This document shows, piece by piece, positions 50,039 through 59,455 of a DNA stretch of 64,000 nt (the first letter of the stretch is position 1; every line of letters starts with the position of its first letter). Below the pieces are notes generated by a model. That model did no database searches. It saw only the letters and a list, made by a program, of their open reading frames with translations, and was not told the DNA's origin. The position numbers and the translations under genes are program-made. Source of the DNA: an uncultured Aquimarina sp. (GTDB lineage: Bacteria; Bacteroidota; Bacteroidia; Flavobacteriales; Flavobacteriaceae); NCBI GenBank assembly GCA_947497175.1, contig CANMFM010000001.1, positions 521,802 to 585,801 on the forward strand. The letters run 5' to 3'.

Positions 50039-50268
50039 TATCCTTACTAATGATACTCGATAAAAGCATCACGTTATAAAAATTCGTCAAATTGTGTTAT
50101 TCTTCGTAGTGATCCCTCAACTTTGCTCGAGATAACATGGAGAACAACTATATCTGTGGTTCGATACGCTTAGTATTCTTAGGATTAAATAAAGATTCTG
50201 TTGTAAAAAAAACTAGCAACACACTTCAAAATGTATCGCTAGTTCATTATGTTTTTATTTATAATGTA
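50039..50268. other. intergenic repeat region between lipB and the reprolysin-like protease
   Basis: The stretch at about 50129-50147 (CTCGAGATAACATGGAGAAC) resembles 55830-55846 (CTCGAGATGACATGGATAAA). AACTAGC (50211-50217) and GCTAGTT (50238-50244) form a hairpin at the end of the region that may act as terminator for the convergent genes. No gene was seen. Confidence 0.45.
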
Positions 50269-53200
50269 TTACTCTTTAATAAATCGAATCGATTTGTATT
50301 TCTCACCTCCACTTGGATTGAGATTTAAGATATACATACCATTCTGTAGTTTGCTAGTATCTATGGTCTTATGAGTAATTATACCTCTCATTACCGTTTG
50401 CCCAAGTAAATTAACAATTTCAAAAGGAGTATCTCTTTTAGAAATGGTCACGGTTAATAACTCATCATTGCCTACGGGATTAGGGGATATAGATATGCGT
50501 AAGGGCGCTGTTGTGGTTACACGTTCAATTACTATCCCTTTCGTAGAAGTTCCAATAGTAAACGTTGTTGTTTCAGAAGAACCAAAGGCACCTCCTGATG
50601 CTATTGTAGTGCCTTCTGATACAAGAGAGTACGACCCATTGCCATATCCGCAACATATACCATCTCCATAACTATCGTTAAGAGTAAATGTATATGTTCC
50701 TTCATCCAGGCACTCCGTAATGGTTAGTGTAGATCCATCGGGTTGAGAACCATAGGTCCCTCCAGAGGCGATAACCTGATTATTACTATCGGTAATTTGC
50801 CAGCTTGTTTCCTGAGGATAATCATCAAAGTTAAGTGTTAATACAACATCGGTACATGTAGTTGGTCCACCTGATCTACTCATACGCAGGTTGTCTATGG
50901 CCATATCACCTTGCCATGTGCCACCCGTAAATCCATTAAAACGTAGTTGTATAGAAGCACCTGCATATGCGCTCAAATCGATGGTTGCAGACTGCCAGGA
51001 ATTTCCTTGATTTCCTGATCTGGACCAAATTGCAGCCCAGGTATTGCCATTGTCAGTACTAGCTTCTAGGGCAAGACTTCCCATATTGGAAGCGCCATAC
51101 ATATGATATTGAAACGTAAAACTGGCAGTAGTTGCGGTACTTAGATCAAAACAAGGAGAATTTAAAACCGCCCTTTTCGATGGAAAATTCGGTCTTGAAG
51201 ACTCCATGTATGCATAATATGCCCCTTCTGCAGCGCCAGAAGGTCCCGTGTTTCTAGATGGTGTTCCGTTAGTGTTTAGTGTCCAATCAAAATCATTTGT
51301 CTGATCTTGCGTCCACGATCCAAATGTATTCTCAAATCCTTCAGTATATGGAAATGAAGAAATTCCGCCGATACACGTATTTCCTCCAGAAGATTGCGTG
51401 GTAATGTTAACAACATTACTTGCATTTGATTCGTTACCAGCAGCATCTTTAGCTGTAATACTAAAAGTATACGTAGTGTCTGGAGTTAGCCCTGTAGCTT
51501 GGTATGAAGTACTTGGTATCGTTGCTATCACAATCGCATCTTGATATATATCATATCCAGTAACTCCTACGTTATCTGTAGAAGCATTCCAGTTAAGATC
51601 AACTGTTGTTTGAGTAACATTTGATGCTGTTAAACCGTTTGGAGCTGTTGGCGCTTGCGTATCGGGTTCGGAAAGTGTAGTGGCATTGGTTGTAGTACTA
51701 AAATCAGATTCATTACCAGCGGCATCTTTAGCTTTTACTCTAAAACTATAGGTAGTGTTTGATGCTAACCCCGTAGCTTGGTAAGACGTTGTTGTAACTG
51801 TAGTGATGATGGTATTACCTTGATATACATCGTATCCTGTAACTCCTACATTATCTGTAGAAGCATTCCAGTTGAGGTCAACTGTTGTTTGAGTAATATT
51901 TGAAGAGGTTAAACCAGCGGGTGTGCTTGGCGCTTGTGTATCTCCACCTGTACCGGGAGTAATTTCAAAATTTGTATTCGAAATATCATAAAAAATATGA
52001 CCAGATCCTTTAACCATTATTCGGTTTTGAGTACCTACTGCATTAGGCACTGTGATATTCTGAGAACCATCATTGGCTACTGCCGATAAGATCGTAATCG
52101 GATATGTGTCTCCTCCATCAGTGGATAGTAATATGTCCACACTAGCAGTATTAACACCATTACCTGTAGTTCCGGCAACATTCCATGTAACTGTTTGAGT
52201 GGATCCTGCCGCCCAGCTAACATTTGTATTTGGTGAGTTTACAATAAAAGGTCCTGCAGCACCAGCAACAGTTATTCTTGTATTATCACTGGCAGTACTT
52301 GCTCCTCCAGATGCATTATCCCTAACAGTTAATCTAAAATTCATGGTTCGGCTTACCGAGGGAACAACCTCCCATGTGGATGCCGTTTGTCCTGATTTAA
52401 CCGTAGATAATGCAGGCATATACCTATCTGGCGATAATGTGGGAGTTAATGATCTAAAGGCTGGTCCTCCCGTAGATGTCGAAGAAGGAGGCATAGTTGC
52501 TGGTTGTGTATCCATTTGCTCCCAACAGTATGTTAATGAATCTCCAGAATTAGCATCAGATCCAATACCTTTTAAAACAAATGGTGTAGCTGCCGGGATG
52601 GTATAATCTTGCCCGGCATTAGCTGTAGGGGCAGAGTTGCCTGTGTTACTTTGAGTACCACATTGGCTATTTCCCTGAGAGATATTCTGCCACATTTCCT
52701 GGATACTTATAGCATGAAAATAAGCATCACTATTGTTTTGAACATTGGGAGAACAAATACCGGCATATCCCATTATGGTTGATGCACTTCCTGGTTCTAC
52801 AGATGCACTGGATCTTTGACAGCTATTATTTTGGGTATGATTACCACCGTATTGATGTCCCATCTCATGGGCAACATAATCTACATCATATGAATCCCCG
52901 ATCGGGCGACCGCTTCCTGTAATTCCTCTGGCTTTAGAGTTTGTGCAAGGGGATCTTAGTTGTGCTAATCCACCCCCTCCGGTACTAAAAGCATGGCCTA
53001 TATCATAATTACTACGACCGATAAATTGATCGCAAACGGTTTGGCTTTCATTAATTAAAGCACCAGCATTACTATTGCTAAGATTATCGGTATTTGGATT
53101 TAAAAAAATAATATCAGTATTGTTATTTACAAGGACCATAGTTAAAGCCAAATCTCTTTCAAAAATCCCATTAACTCTAGTCATTGTTGTATTTACAGCA

Positions 53201-53916
53201 GAAAGTACAGCTTCTTTTTTAACCTGATCTGAAGCTCCGGAGCTGATCCCCTGATTGTTTAGGTGAAATTGAGAGTACTCTCCCGTACAGGCAACAGCAA
53301 GTCTAAATGTTCTTAATTTACCATCATCGGCATTTCTTATAGTCGGAAGTTGTTGTTCTGAAAAATTTGATTTAAAATTGTCTTCAACAAGACATTCAAA
53401 ACGATCGGGATTTGCAGGTAAATCTGCTTTTGAATAGCAGATATAGCTTTCTTTATCCTTCGTATATGGATCAATGTAAATAGTTTTATGAGTTCCCGAA
53501 GTTATCATGGCATGTAACCCTATTTTTGATACACTAAACCTGGCCACAGAGGTTGGGTCATCAATACCATAGCCAACAAAGGATTGAATGCTAGGGAATT
53601 GTCTTGCAAGGTCTTCTTCCAGAATGGAAGCCTCCAGGATTCTAAATTTTTTCAATACACCACTAGCCGTAGGAAGCTCCATGATGACACTTGAGCTTTT
53701 TTGTTGAGTTCTGGAAGGGGTATTATTTAAAATTGAAGTCAGTACTGCGGTATTTAAATCGAATAACTGATATTGGGTGGGAGTGGTTTTCCTAAATTCT
53801 TTCTCTTTATCTTGTGATTTACTAAGAGACATCGGGGTCCAAAGTTGAGCATTTATACTAATACTCGCCAGTAAAATGGTAAGCATCAGTATTTTTTTTA
53901 AAATACTAGGTTTCAT
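50269..53916 (-). CDS. secreted reprolysin-like zinc metalloprotease with FN3, MAM-like and T9SS sorting domains
   Basis: A 1215-residue exported enzyme. Domains in order: signal peptide (about 1-23, ending in NAQ), a propeptide (about 24-200), then the metalloprotease domain with AHEMGHQYGGNH (His350, Glu351, His354, His360), a metzincin HExxHxxGxxH motif. Two Ig-like segments follow, then two nearly identical fibronectin type III repeats (about 655-840; each contains TTVDLNWNASTDNVGVTGYD), a MAM-like region (about 855-1015; FPYTEGFENTFGSWTQD) and a Cys-containing beta domain. The type A T9SS tail is ISPNPVGNDELLTV to the end. It is presumably a protein-degrading exoenzyme. Confidence 0.93.
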   Translation of the reverse strand: MKPSILKKILMLTILLASISINAQLWTPMSLSKSQDKEKEFRKTTPTQYQLFDLNTAVLTSILNNTPSRTQQKSSSVIMELPTASGVLKKFRILEASILEEDLARQFPSIQSFVGYGIDDPTSVARFSVSKIGLHAMITSGTHKTIYIDPYTKDKESYICYSKADLPANPDRFECLVEDNFKSNFSEQQLPTIRNADDGKLRTFRLAVACTGEYSQFHLNNQGISSGASDQVKKEAVLSAVNTTMTRVNGIFERDLALTMVLVNNNTDIIFLNPNTDNLSNSNAGALINESQTVCDQFIGRSNYDIGHAFSTGGGGLAQLRSPCTNSKARGITGSGRPIGDSYDVDYVAHEMGHQYGGNHTQNNSCQRSSASVEPGSASTIMGYAGICSPNVQNNSDAYFHAISIQEMWQNISQGNSQCGTQSNTGNSAPTANAGQDYTIPAATPFVLKGIGSDANSGDSLTYCWEQMDTQPATMPPSSTSTGGPAFRSLTPTLSPDRYMPALSTVKSGQTASTWEVVPSVSRTMNFRLTVRDNASGGASTASDNTRITVAGAAGPFIVNSPNTNVSWAAGSTQTVTWNVAGTTGNGVNTASVDILLSTDGGDTYPITILSAVANDGSQNITVPNAVGTQNRIMVKGSGHIFYDISNTNFEITPGTGGDTQAPSTPAGLTSSNITQTTVDLNWNASTDNVGVTGYDVYQGNTIITTVTTTSYQATGLASNTTYSFRVKAKDAAGNESDFSTTTNATTLSEPDTQAPTAPNGLTASNVTQTTVDLNWNASTDNVGVTGYDIYQDAIVIATIPSTSYQATGLTPDTTYTFSITAKDAAGNESNASNVVNITTQSSGGNTCIGGISSFPYTEGFENTFGSWTQDQTNDFDWTLNTNGTPSRNTGPSGAAEGAYYAYMESSRPNFPSKRAVLNSPCFDLSTATTASFTFQYHMYGASNMGSLALEASTDNGNTWAAIWSRSGNQGNSWQSATIDLSAYAGASIQLRFNGFTGGTWQGDMAIDNLRMSRSGGPTTCTDVVLTLNFDDYPQETSWQITDSNNQVIASGGTYGSQPDGSTLTITECLDEGTYTFTLNDSYGDGICCGYGNGSYSLVSEGTTIASGGAFGSSETTTFTIGTSTKGIVIERVTTTAPLRISISPNPVGNDELLTVTISKRDTPFEIVNLLGQTVMRGIITHKTIDTSKLQNGMYILNLNPSGGEKYKSIRFIKE

Positions 53917-54103
53917 AATTGAGTTTGTGTTTGTAAGTTTATATCATAAACCTTACAACTCCTTATGTTTGAGTTTAGTGCTTACTAAATGATCTTTAAC
54001 ACTAAATGTTAAAATTATTAATAAAATGTTAATGCATTTTAAGATTGATTCGAAATATATCCCTCTTTTTAACGCTTTGTTAAGGTTATTTAGGTAAATA
54101 TAT
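53917..54103. other. upstream region of the reprolysin-like protease gene
   Basis: About 190 AT-rich bases. No gene and no clear consensus promoter was recognised; AATGTTAAAATTATTAATAA repeats are low complexity. Confidence 0.3.
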
Positions 54104-54137
54104 AAAAAGAGACGCCTATTAAGCCGCCTCTTTTTTT
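54104..54137 (-). terminator. intrinsic terminator after the astacin gene
   Basis: AAAAAGAGACG and CGCCTCTTTTT pair with one A-C mismatch around CCTATTAAGC, with A- and T-runs outside. It lies 16 bases beyond the stop codon. Confidence 0.75.
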
Positions 54138-54152
54138 GGTATGATTTATAAA

Positions 54153-55475
54153 TTATTTAACCATATATTGTAAAGAAGCACCGGGACGGCCTACATACCC
54201 TACGCCAGTAAATTTATATCGAAGTATAAGGCATAATGCTTTTCTGGCTTGGGTTTCGCTGTTCCCAAAATCAAAGATTAAATGATTGCCATCGACAATT
54301 TTCCATCTGCCTCCAATTTTTTGTACATCGATATTGTTTGGATCAAATCGAATGATATCTTCACTAACGACAGGTTGTACATTTGAAGCACTATTACCAA
54401 CTAACTGATATTTAAACGAAGCGTTTGGACGTTTTACATAACAGGATTTTGTAAACCCGTAACGTTTTACAATGTAGATAATCCTGTTGGCTTCGGTGTA
54501 ATTAGGTGCAGAAAATACATAATGACTACCATCTGCAATCGAATACGTACCAAGAGAATTTCTAACTACTCTTAAGTTGTTCGGATTGAAAGAAATACAA
54601 TCTTGAGTGCCACAAGGTTTATATGGGTACATTTTTGAAGCTCCAATTCGATCACTCCAGGATAATGCATTTCTTTGCACAGAATAGGTGCTGCCATTCT
54701 TTTTGATTATTGTCGGTTTACCATTCTTAGAAAATGCATAAGGGCCGTACATCATTATACTTCCAAAATCTAAGGTGCTGGTATACTCTGTTCCATCCAT
54801 ACCGCGCTGAACATACGTTTTGAAATTATGAGATTTGCCCGATTGAATATTACCAAAGTTGATAGTTACATAACTATTTCTGTCTTTTCTGCTCTGCTCA
54901 TGCCATAGACCAATAGCGTGTCCGATCTCATGAATTGTGTTTCCCGTAGAACATCCGTTAGCCAAATTGATATTTTGTTTACCTCCTGTACGTCCTACTG
55001 CAGATGAGCATCCAGATCCTTTTCTAAAATTTACATACGCAGTTTGGTTAGTACGCTTAACAAATCTTAAGTTGCTGTATTTTTCCCAGTGAGCGATAGC
55101 ATCATACACTCTTGTTTTGTTAGGAAGACTATTTTCTACAGTGTAGTAAACAGTACAATTAGGCCAGAAGTTTTTTGTTCTACCGGTACTTTTTTGATTT
55201 AAATCATCTTGCGATAATATAATATCACCTTCAAAAATATAATGATCTCCAAAATCTTCTACTGTTGCTGTTCCGCCTAATAATGACACGTCAATTAGTT
55301 CCCCTGTTTTTTCGGGATATGCTTTTTCTGTGATGTCACTTTTGATATCAATTATGGGCTGTAATGATTCTTCTGCAGGGATTTCCTTTTCTTTTTCGCA
55401 ACTTGTAAATGCAAGTAAAATCCCTATTATCGTTAATGTAATTAACATTTTAGGTTTTAAGAATTTGATTTTCAT
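54153..55475 (-). CDS. astacin-family (M12A) metalloprotease lipoprotein with two C-terminal repeats
   Basis: A 440-residue protein started at 55475 (MKIKFLKPKMLITLTIIGIL), giving lipobox LLAFTSC; the frame upstream adds 25 residues before the signal and is rejected. The catalytic domain holds NTIHEIGHAIGLWHEQSRKD (HExxHxxGxxHE, His182/186/192) and the Met-turn region SIMMYGPYAFSKNG. The C-terminal 125 residues contain two repeats of about 64 residues: FNPNNLRVVRNSLGTYSIAD and FDPNNIDVQKIGGRWKIVDG start each. Their role is unknown but may be substrate or surface binding. It is tandem with another protease gene on the same strand. Confidence 0.9.
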   Translation of the reverse strand: MKIKFLKPKMLITLTIIGILLAFTSCEKEKEIPAEESLQPIIDIKSDITEKAYPEKTGELIDVSLLGGTATVEDFGDHYIFEGDIILSQDDLNQKSTGRTKNFWPNCTVYYTVENSLPNKTRVYDAIAHWEKYSNLRFVKRTNQTAYVNFRKGSGCSSAVGRTGGKQNINLANGCSTGNTIHEIGHAIGLWHEQSRKDRNSYVTINFGNIQSGKSHNFKTYVQRGMDGTEYTSTLDFGSIMMYGPYAFSKNGKPTIIKKNGSTYSVQRNALSWSDRIGASKMYPYKPCGTQDCISFNPNNLRVVRNSLGTYSIADGSHYVFSAPNYTEANRIIYIVKRYGFTKSCYVKRPNASFKYQLVGNSASNVQPVVSEDIIRFDPNNIDVQKIGGRWKIVDGNHLIFDFGNSETQARKALCLILRYKFTGVGYVGRPGASLQYMVK

Positions 55476-56101
55476 AATGGTTATAGTTTTAGTTTTGCCT
55501 ACTCTTTTTTTTAAGGTTTTTCGGCTTATCACCCTATTGAATCGATTCATAATTTTGACATATCAGATTCACACAAAAAAGATTTTATGCGGATCTCTTT
55601 ATGATGATACTAATCGGGATTGAATATTTTCTTGGGGAAAGAAAATGATATAAGGGGAGTGTGTAAACGTAGTTATAGGGTTTCTAAATTTGCTAAATAG
55701 GGAAAAACGGAAGTATTAGAAGTTCCTATACCTGTTAGTACTATGTAGTTTAACCTGAATTCGATGTAAGGATTTAGTTTTACAAAGCCGTCAGTTGAGT
55801 GATTTTTTATAGTAACCTCTCGATACTACTCGAGATGACATGGATAAAAGTTATATCGACTCTTTAATAGGTTTATAATGATAATGCTTTTGTTTAAAAA
55901 ATTACTGTCTTCGATACAGTTTTCCATCAAAAAAATACTCAGGTTGGCGTAAATTTTCTTACGTCGAACTCATATTATTATAATAATACAGATGCAATAT
56001 TAAAAGGATTGTGATACATTAAAAAGGGGTAAAACACTTATTTTAATAAGAGTTTGAACTGTTATTTTTTATGTTTAAACCTTAGGTTACCAATGTTGTG
56101 T
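55476..56101. other. 626-base gene-free region with a long inverted repeat
   Basis: TGAATTCGATGTAAGG (55757-55772) and TCTTACGTCGAACTCA (55957-55972) are complementary at 13 of 16 positions, framing about 216 bases. Between them CTCGA-TACTAC-TCGAG (55819-55834) is a small hairpin. The arms resemble the ACGTCGAACTCA-type REP ends of Bacteroidota. No gene seen. Confidence 0.5.
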
Positions 56102-58573
56102 TTAATTGATTTGATAAATAAGGATACTATTATCTTCTCCCTGAACTACGAACTCCAGGTTTGAATCTTTATCCATATTGCCTAGACATAGCACTGAGTT
56201 TCCGTATACTGGAAAATTAGGAAATAACTCAGCATTACTGTCATATAGATATACTTTTTTGGCTTGTATGTCTGTTATGGTAATGTATATTTTATTATTT
56301 ATATAATAAAGCTTTGGTTCTGTATAAACACCAAAATCTAATTCAAGCGTTCGACCCTTTATAGTTAGTTTATTTTCTGAGAAAGTAACTAAAGTTTTAT
56401 TAGTGGCTACCAGTTGATTGTTTTCGGCCAATTTTAGATTTTGAGTAACAGCGATTCCATTTTCCTGTACTTGAATTAACTTTCCATCCACAGTAGTAGA
56501 TGTAAACTTATCCTGATATTGATACCATTCATTTTTAGAAAAATTAATTTTTTCTTTTACGGCTATTCTGTCTCTGCCTAATCGATCTAGTATATTTAGT
56601 TTTCCACTTTTTTCTGGAAACAAGATATAATCCTTTGTTCCTATTCGAATATGCTTAGGAGGCAGAGTGATATCAGTTTCGGCTCCTTTAAATCCAAAAC
56701 CTGTTACAATTTGTCCTTCAGCATTTAGCATTTTTAATTGATTGCCCTGAGTGATTACGATACGATATCGTTTGCTCTTGTCATAATCAAATAACGCAAG
56801 AGGCTGAGTAATGTTATTATCGAATTTTTTTGGATAAGGAGCAACATCTTTACCGTCCCGATCTACCAGGTATACGGTATTTGATGTAGTAAACAATAAT
56901 TGGTATCTGCCATTTTTGTAGATATCTATTTGCTGAATGTCCCCTAAGATTTCGCCGTCGATTTGTTTTTTCCAGAAAATAGACCCTTTATCAGAGATTA
57001 AATACAGATTGTTTTCAATATCCTGTGTAGCAATGTCCATGCCTTTGGTTCTATGATTTTTCACCAAAATTGGCTTGGTTAATAGTTTGTTTTCAAGCGT
57101 AGTTGAGGCAACTTGTGTTACCGAAGTAGCTGTGCCTTTAGCTATATTTTTTTGTAGCACTCCATGTATATGGGCAAAGTCATTTTCTTTTATTATTTGC
57201 AGTATGGTAGTTTGATACCCTTTATAATTTAAACTATCCCATTGTGATGTATAAGTTTCCTGAATATTTTCAGAAATATATTCTTTGAGATTTTTGATAT
57301 TGCCAACAATCAAAATGGAAGATTCATCTGATAAATTTTTTACAGTATTTTTATAGTATTCTTGTTGGTTAAGAAGTGTTTGGTTTAGAATGTTGGCTAT
57401 AACATCTCGAAGGATACTTCTTGAGGATCCAAAAACAATAAATTCGTTATATGTAAAATAGAAAGAGGCATCGATATTTTTTACCAATGGTGTCAAAATT
57501 TGTGAAAAAGATTGAGGGCTGTCATACGTATATATAGGGATGTTTCTATACGTTTCTATTTTATTTTCTCCCAGGCTTTTGATAGCAGTTTCTGGATCTA
57601 AAGAATTTATTGCCAATACATTTTCTTTCTCTAAAAAAATTATTCCTACTTCTGAAACACCTGTTAATATTTCATCGAGATGGTCAGGAATATCCTCTAA
57701 CTCCCGTTCTTGCGCTTCAGACAAATTTCTTTTAATAGTTTCAAAATCGTCATAAGTAAAAGAAACAAATCCTTTGGAGCTTACCGGAGTAATTGTTGCA
57801 ATTCTGTTTTCTTGTGGTGTAGTACTATCAAAGATACCTATAGTACTCGTAAGCGAATCTTTTTCTATGGCGATGCCATCCAGATAAATTGCATTTTGTT
57901 CTACAGTGGCGTCCAAAGAAGCCCATCCACTAAAATTATCAAGGCTTTTTAATTCGCTTTTCGGAAAAAAAGAATCATGAATATTTTTTAGTTTTTTTCC
58001 ATTAATGAGTAACGACATGGTATTATCGATACCAGAGACATCATAGGCCTTTTGCAAATCTTTATCTATAGGAAGTGGATTTGCATGAACTCTAATTGCA
58101 TTTTCAATTAAGATTTGAGAAGAAGAGGCGATGAGTATGCTATCCTGTCTTGTTGCAAAAAAAGAGGATCCTTTAGATGAAATTTTATACATCGTTTTTT
58201 CAGAATAATTTATCGTCTCAATTTGTTTGGTGTTTAAAGAATCAACCTGGATAATAGAAGGGTCGAATTTTGAAATATAGGTGTATTCGAAACTGTTTTT
58301 TCCAAGCGGCGAGAAACATAGTAAACCTTCTGGCTGTTTTGTTTCATTAATTATAGATAAATCTTTGAAGTAGTCAAATAATTGTATGTGGTCATTGTTT
58401 TTAATAATACCATTGTCCCTTAATTTACTAGTTGCTCCTTCAAGATCATTGATCTTTATAATGATTTGAGCATCTCTGGGGATGTAATCGATTAAGGTGT
58501 TAGATTTTTCTTTGGTATCGTCACAAGAAATAGCAATTAAAACTACGAAAACTGCAATTATTTTTTTCATCAT
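56102..58573 (-). CDS. large uncharacterised lipoprotein (DUF3352-like N-terminal part)
   Basis: About 823 residues when started at 58573 (MMKKIIAVFVVLIAISCDD), giving lipobox AISC; the frame to 58639 adds 22 residues before it. The N-terminal part begins with IDYIPRDAQIIIKINDLEG and later PVSSKGFVSFTYDDFETIKR, a style shared with DUF3352 proteins. The C-terminal 330 residues contain repeated short beta segments such as NGRYQLLFTTSNTVYLVDRDG and YDYDKSKRYRIVIT, like a beta-propeller or VCBS-like region. Function unknown; anchored in the envelope. The rnhB gene lies upstream on the same strand with 145 bases between. Confidence 0.75.
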   Translation of the reverse strand: MMKKIIAVFVVLIAISCDDTKEKSNTLIDYIPRDAQIIIKINDLEGATSKLRDNGIIKNNDHIQLFDYFKDLSIINETKQPEGLLCFSPLGKNSFEYTYISKFDPSIIQVDSLNTKQIETINYSEKTMYKISSKGSSFFATRQDSILIASSSQILIENAIRVHANPLPIDKDLQKAYDVSGIDNTMSLLINGKKLKNIHDSFFPKSELKSLDNFSGWASLDATVEQNAIYLDGIAIEKDSLTSTIGIFDSTTPQENRIATITPVSSKGFVSFTYDDFETIKRNLSEAQERELEDIPDHLDEILTGVSEVGIIFLEKENVLAINSLDPETAIKSLGENKIETYRNIPIYTYDSPQSFSQILTPLVKNIDASFYFTYNEFIVFGSSRSILRDVIANILNQTLLNQQEYYKNTVKNLSDESSILIVGNIKNLKEYISENIQETYTSQWDSLNYKGYQTTILQIIKENDFAHIHGVLQKNIAKGTATSVTQVASTTLENKLLTKPILVKNHRTKGMDIATQDIENNLYLISDKGSIFWKKQIDGEILGDIQQIDIYKNGRYQLLFTTSNTVYLVDRDGKDVAPYPKKFDNNITQPLALFDYDKSKRYRIVITQGNQLKMLNAEGQIVTGFGFKGAETDITLPPKHIRIGTKDYILFPEKSGKLNILDRLGRDRIAVKEKINFSKNEWYQYQDKFTSTTVDGKLIQVQENGIAVTQNLKLAENNQLVATNKTLVTFSENKLTIKGRTLELDFGVYTEPKLYYINNKIYITITDIQAKKVYLYDSNAELFPNFPVYGNSVLCLGNMDKDSNLEFVVQGEDNSILIYQIN

Positions 58574-58718
58574 TTGGACGGCTTTTACGTTGCTGGGTTC
58601 AATCGTATTAATCAAGGATTCTGGTCTTATGGTTTGCAAAATATAAAGTCTGGTTTAATGATGAAAATATATTTCGAATATATTTATTCTTTTATCGCTT
58701 CGATTTCCAAATATATAA

Positions 58719-59321
58719 CTATTTCAAATCTAACATAAGTTGCTCAGGAAGTAATCTAAAGCTTTTTCGGTGATATTTGGTGATACCGTATTTACGAATG
58801 GCTTCTCGATGCTCTACAGTAGGGTACCCTTTATTTTTTTTCCAATTATACATTGGGAACTCCTCATGAATTTTTTCCATAAACTCGTCTCTATAAGTTT
58901 TTGCTAAAACCGAAGCGGCTGCAATATTCAAATATTTTCCATCACCTTTTATAACGCAAGTGTGGGGTATATTATGATATGGTTTAAATTTGTTTCCGTC
59001 TACAATAATATGTTCTGGTTGTGGTTTTAATTGTTTGATTGATCTTTGCATGGCAAGAATGGAAGCGTTTAGAATGTTGATCTTATCAATTTCTTCCATA
59101 AAAATATGTGTAACACCATAGCTTATAGAACAGTCTTCTAATAAAGGTTTTAGCGATTTTCTTTTGATTTCACTAAGTTGTTTAGAGTCATTTAAGATTT
59201 TGTTGCTAAAATCATTAGGTAGAATGATGGCTGCGGCTGTTACTGGGCCTGCAAGGCAACCACGTCCGGCTTCGTCTGTACCGCACTCGATAAGATCTGG
59301 GTTTAATTTTAATGTAAGCAT
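58719..59321 (-). CDS. rnhB: ribonuclease HII
   Basis: A 200-residue enzyme that cuts RNA in RNA/DNA hybrids and at single embedded ribonucleotides. The metal-binding start of the family, [19 protein letters not shown] (Asp16, Glu17), is followed by [19 protein letters not shown] and HIIVDGNKF (another acidic ligand), [21 protein letters not shown] and the C-terminal [11 protein letters not shown]. Length is normal. It is divergent from the porin gene. Confidence 0.95.
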   Translation of the reverse strand: MLTLKLNPDLIECGTDEAGRGCLAGPVTAAAIILPNDFSNKILNDSKQLSEIKRKSLKPLLEDCSISYGVTHIFMEEIDKINILNASILAMQRSIKQLKPQPEHIIVDGNKFKPYHNIPHTCVIKGDGKYLNIAAASVLAKTYRDEFMEKIHEEFPMYNWKKNKGYPTVEHREAIRKYGITKYHRKSFRLLPEQLMLDLK

Positions 59322-59429
59322 TATACGAATATACGCTATGGATATAATTTCAGAAAACTATTTTTAGAAATAGATAGATAAACTAATTTAAACAAACAAT
59401 CAAGGTCATTTACTTTCGCTAAAAAAGTA

Positions 59430-59437
59430 TATTTTTG
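59430..59437 (+). promoter_or_regulatory. candidate -7 element of the porin gene
   Basis: TATTTTTG matches TAnnTTTG and lies 18 bases before ATG 59456. The upstream -33 region has no clear TTG. The TTTG overlaps the TTG that opens the longer, rejected reading frame. Confidence 0.45.
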
Positions 59438-59455
59438 CCACAGTTTTGTATGCTA

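Noticed and set aside
59435..59455. TTG start of the porin
   Set aside because: The TTG belongs to the -7 promoter element; the signal peptide starts at 59456.
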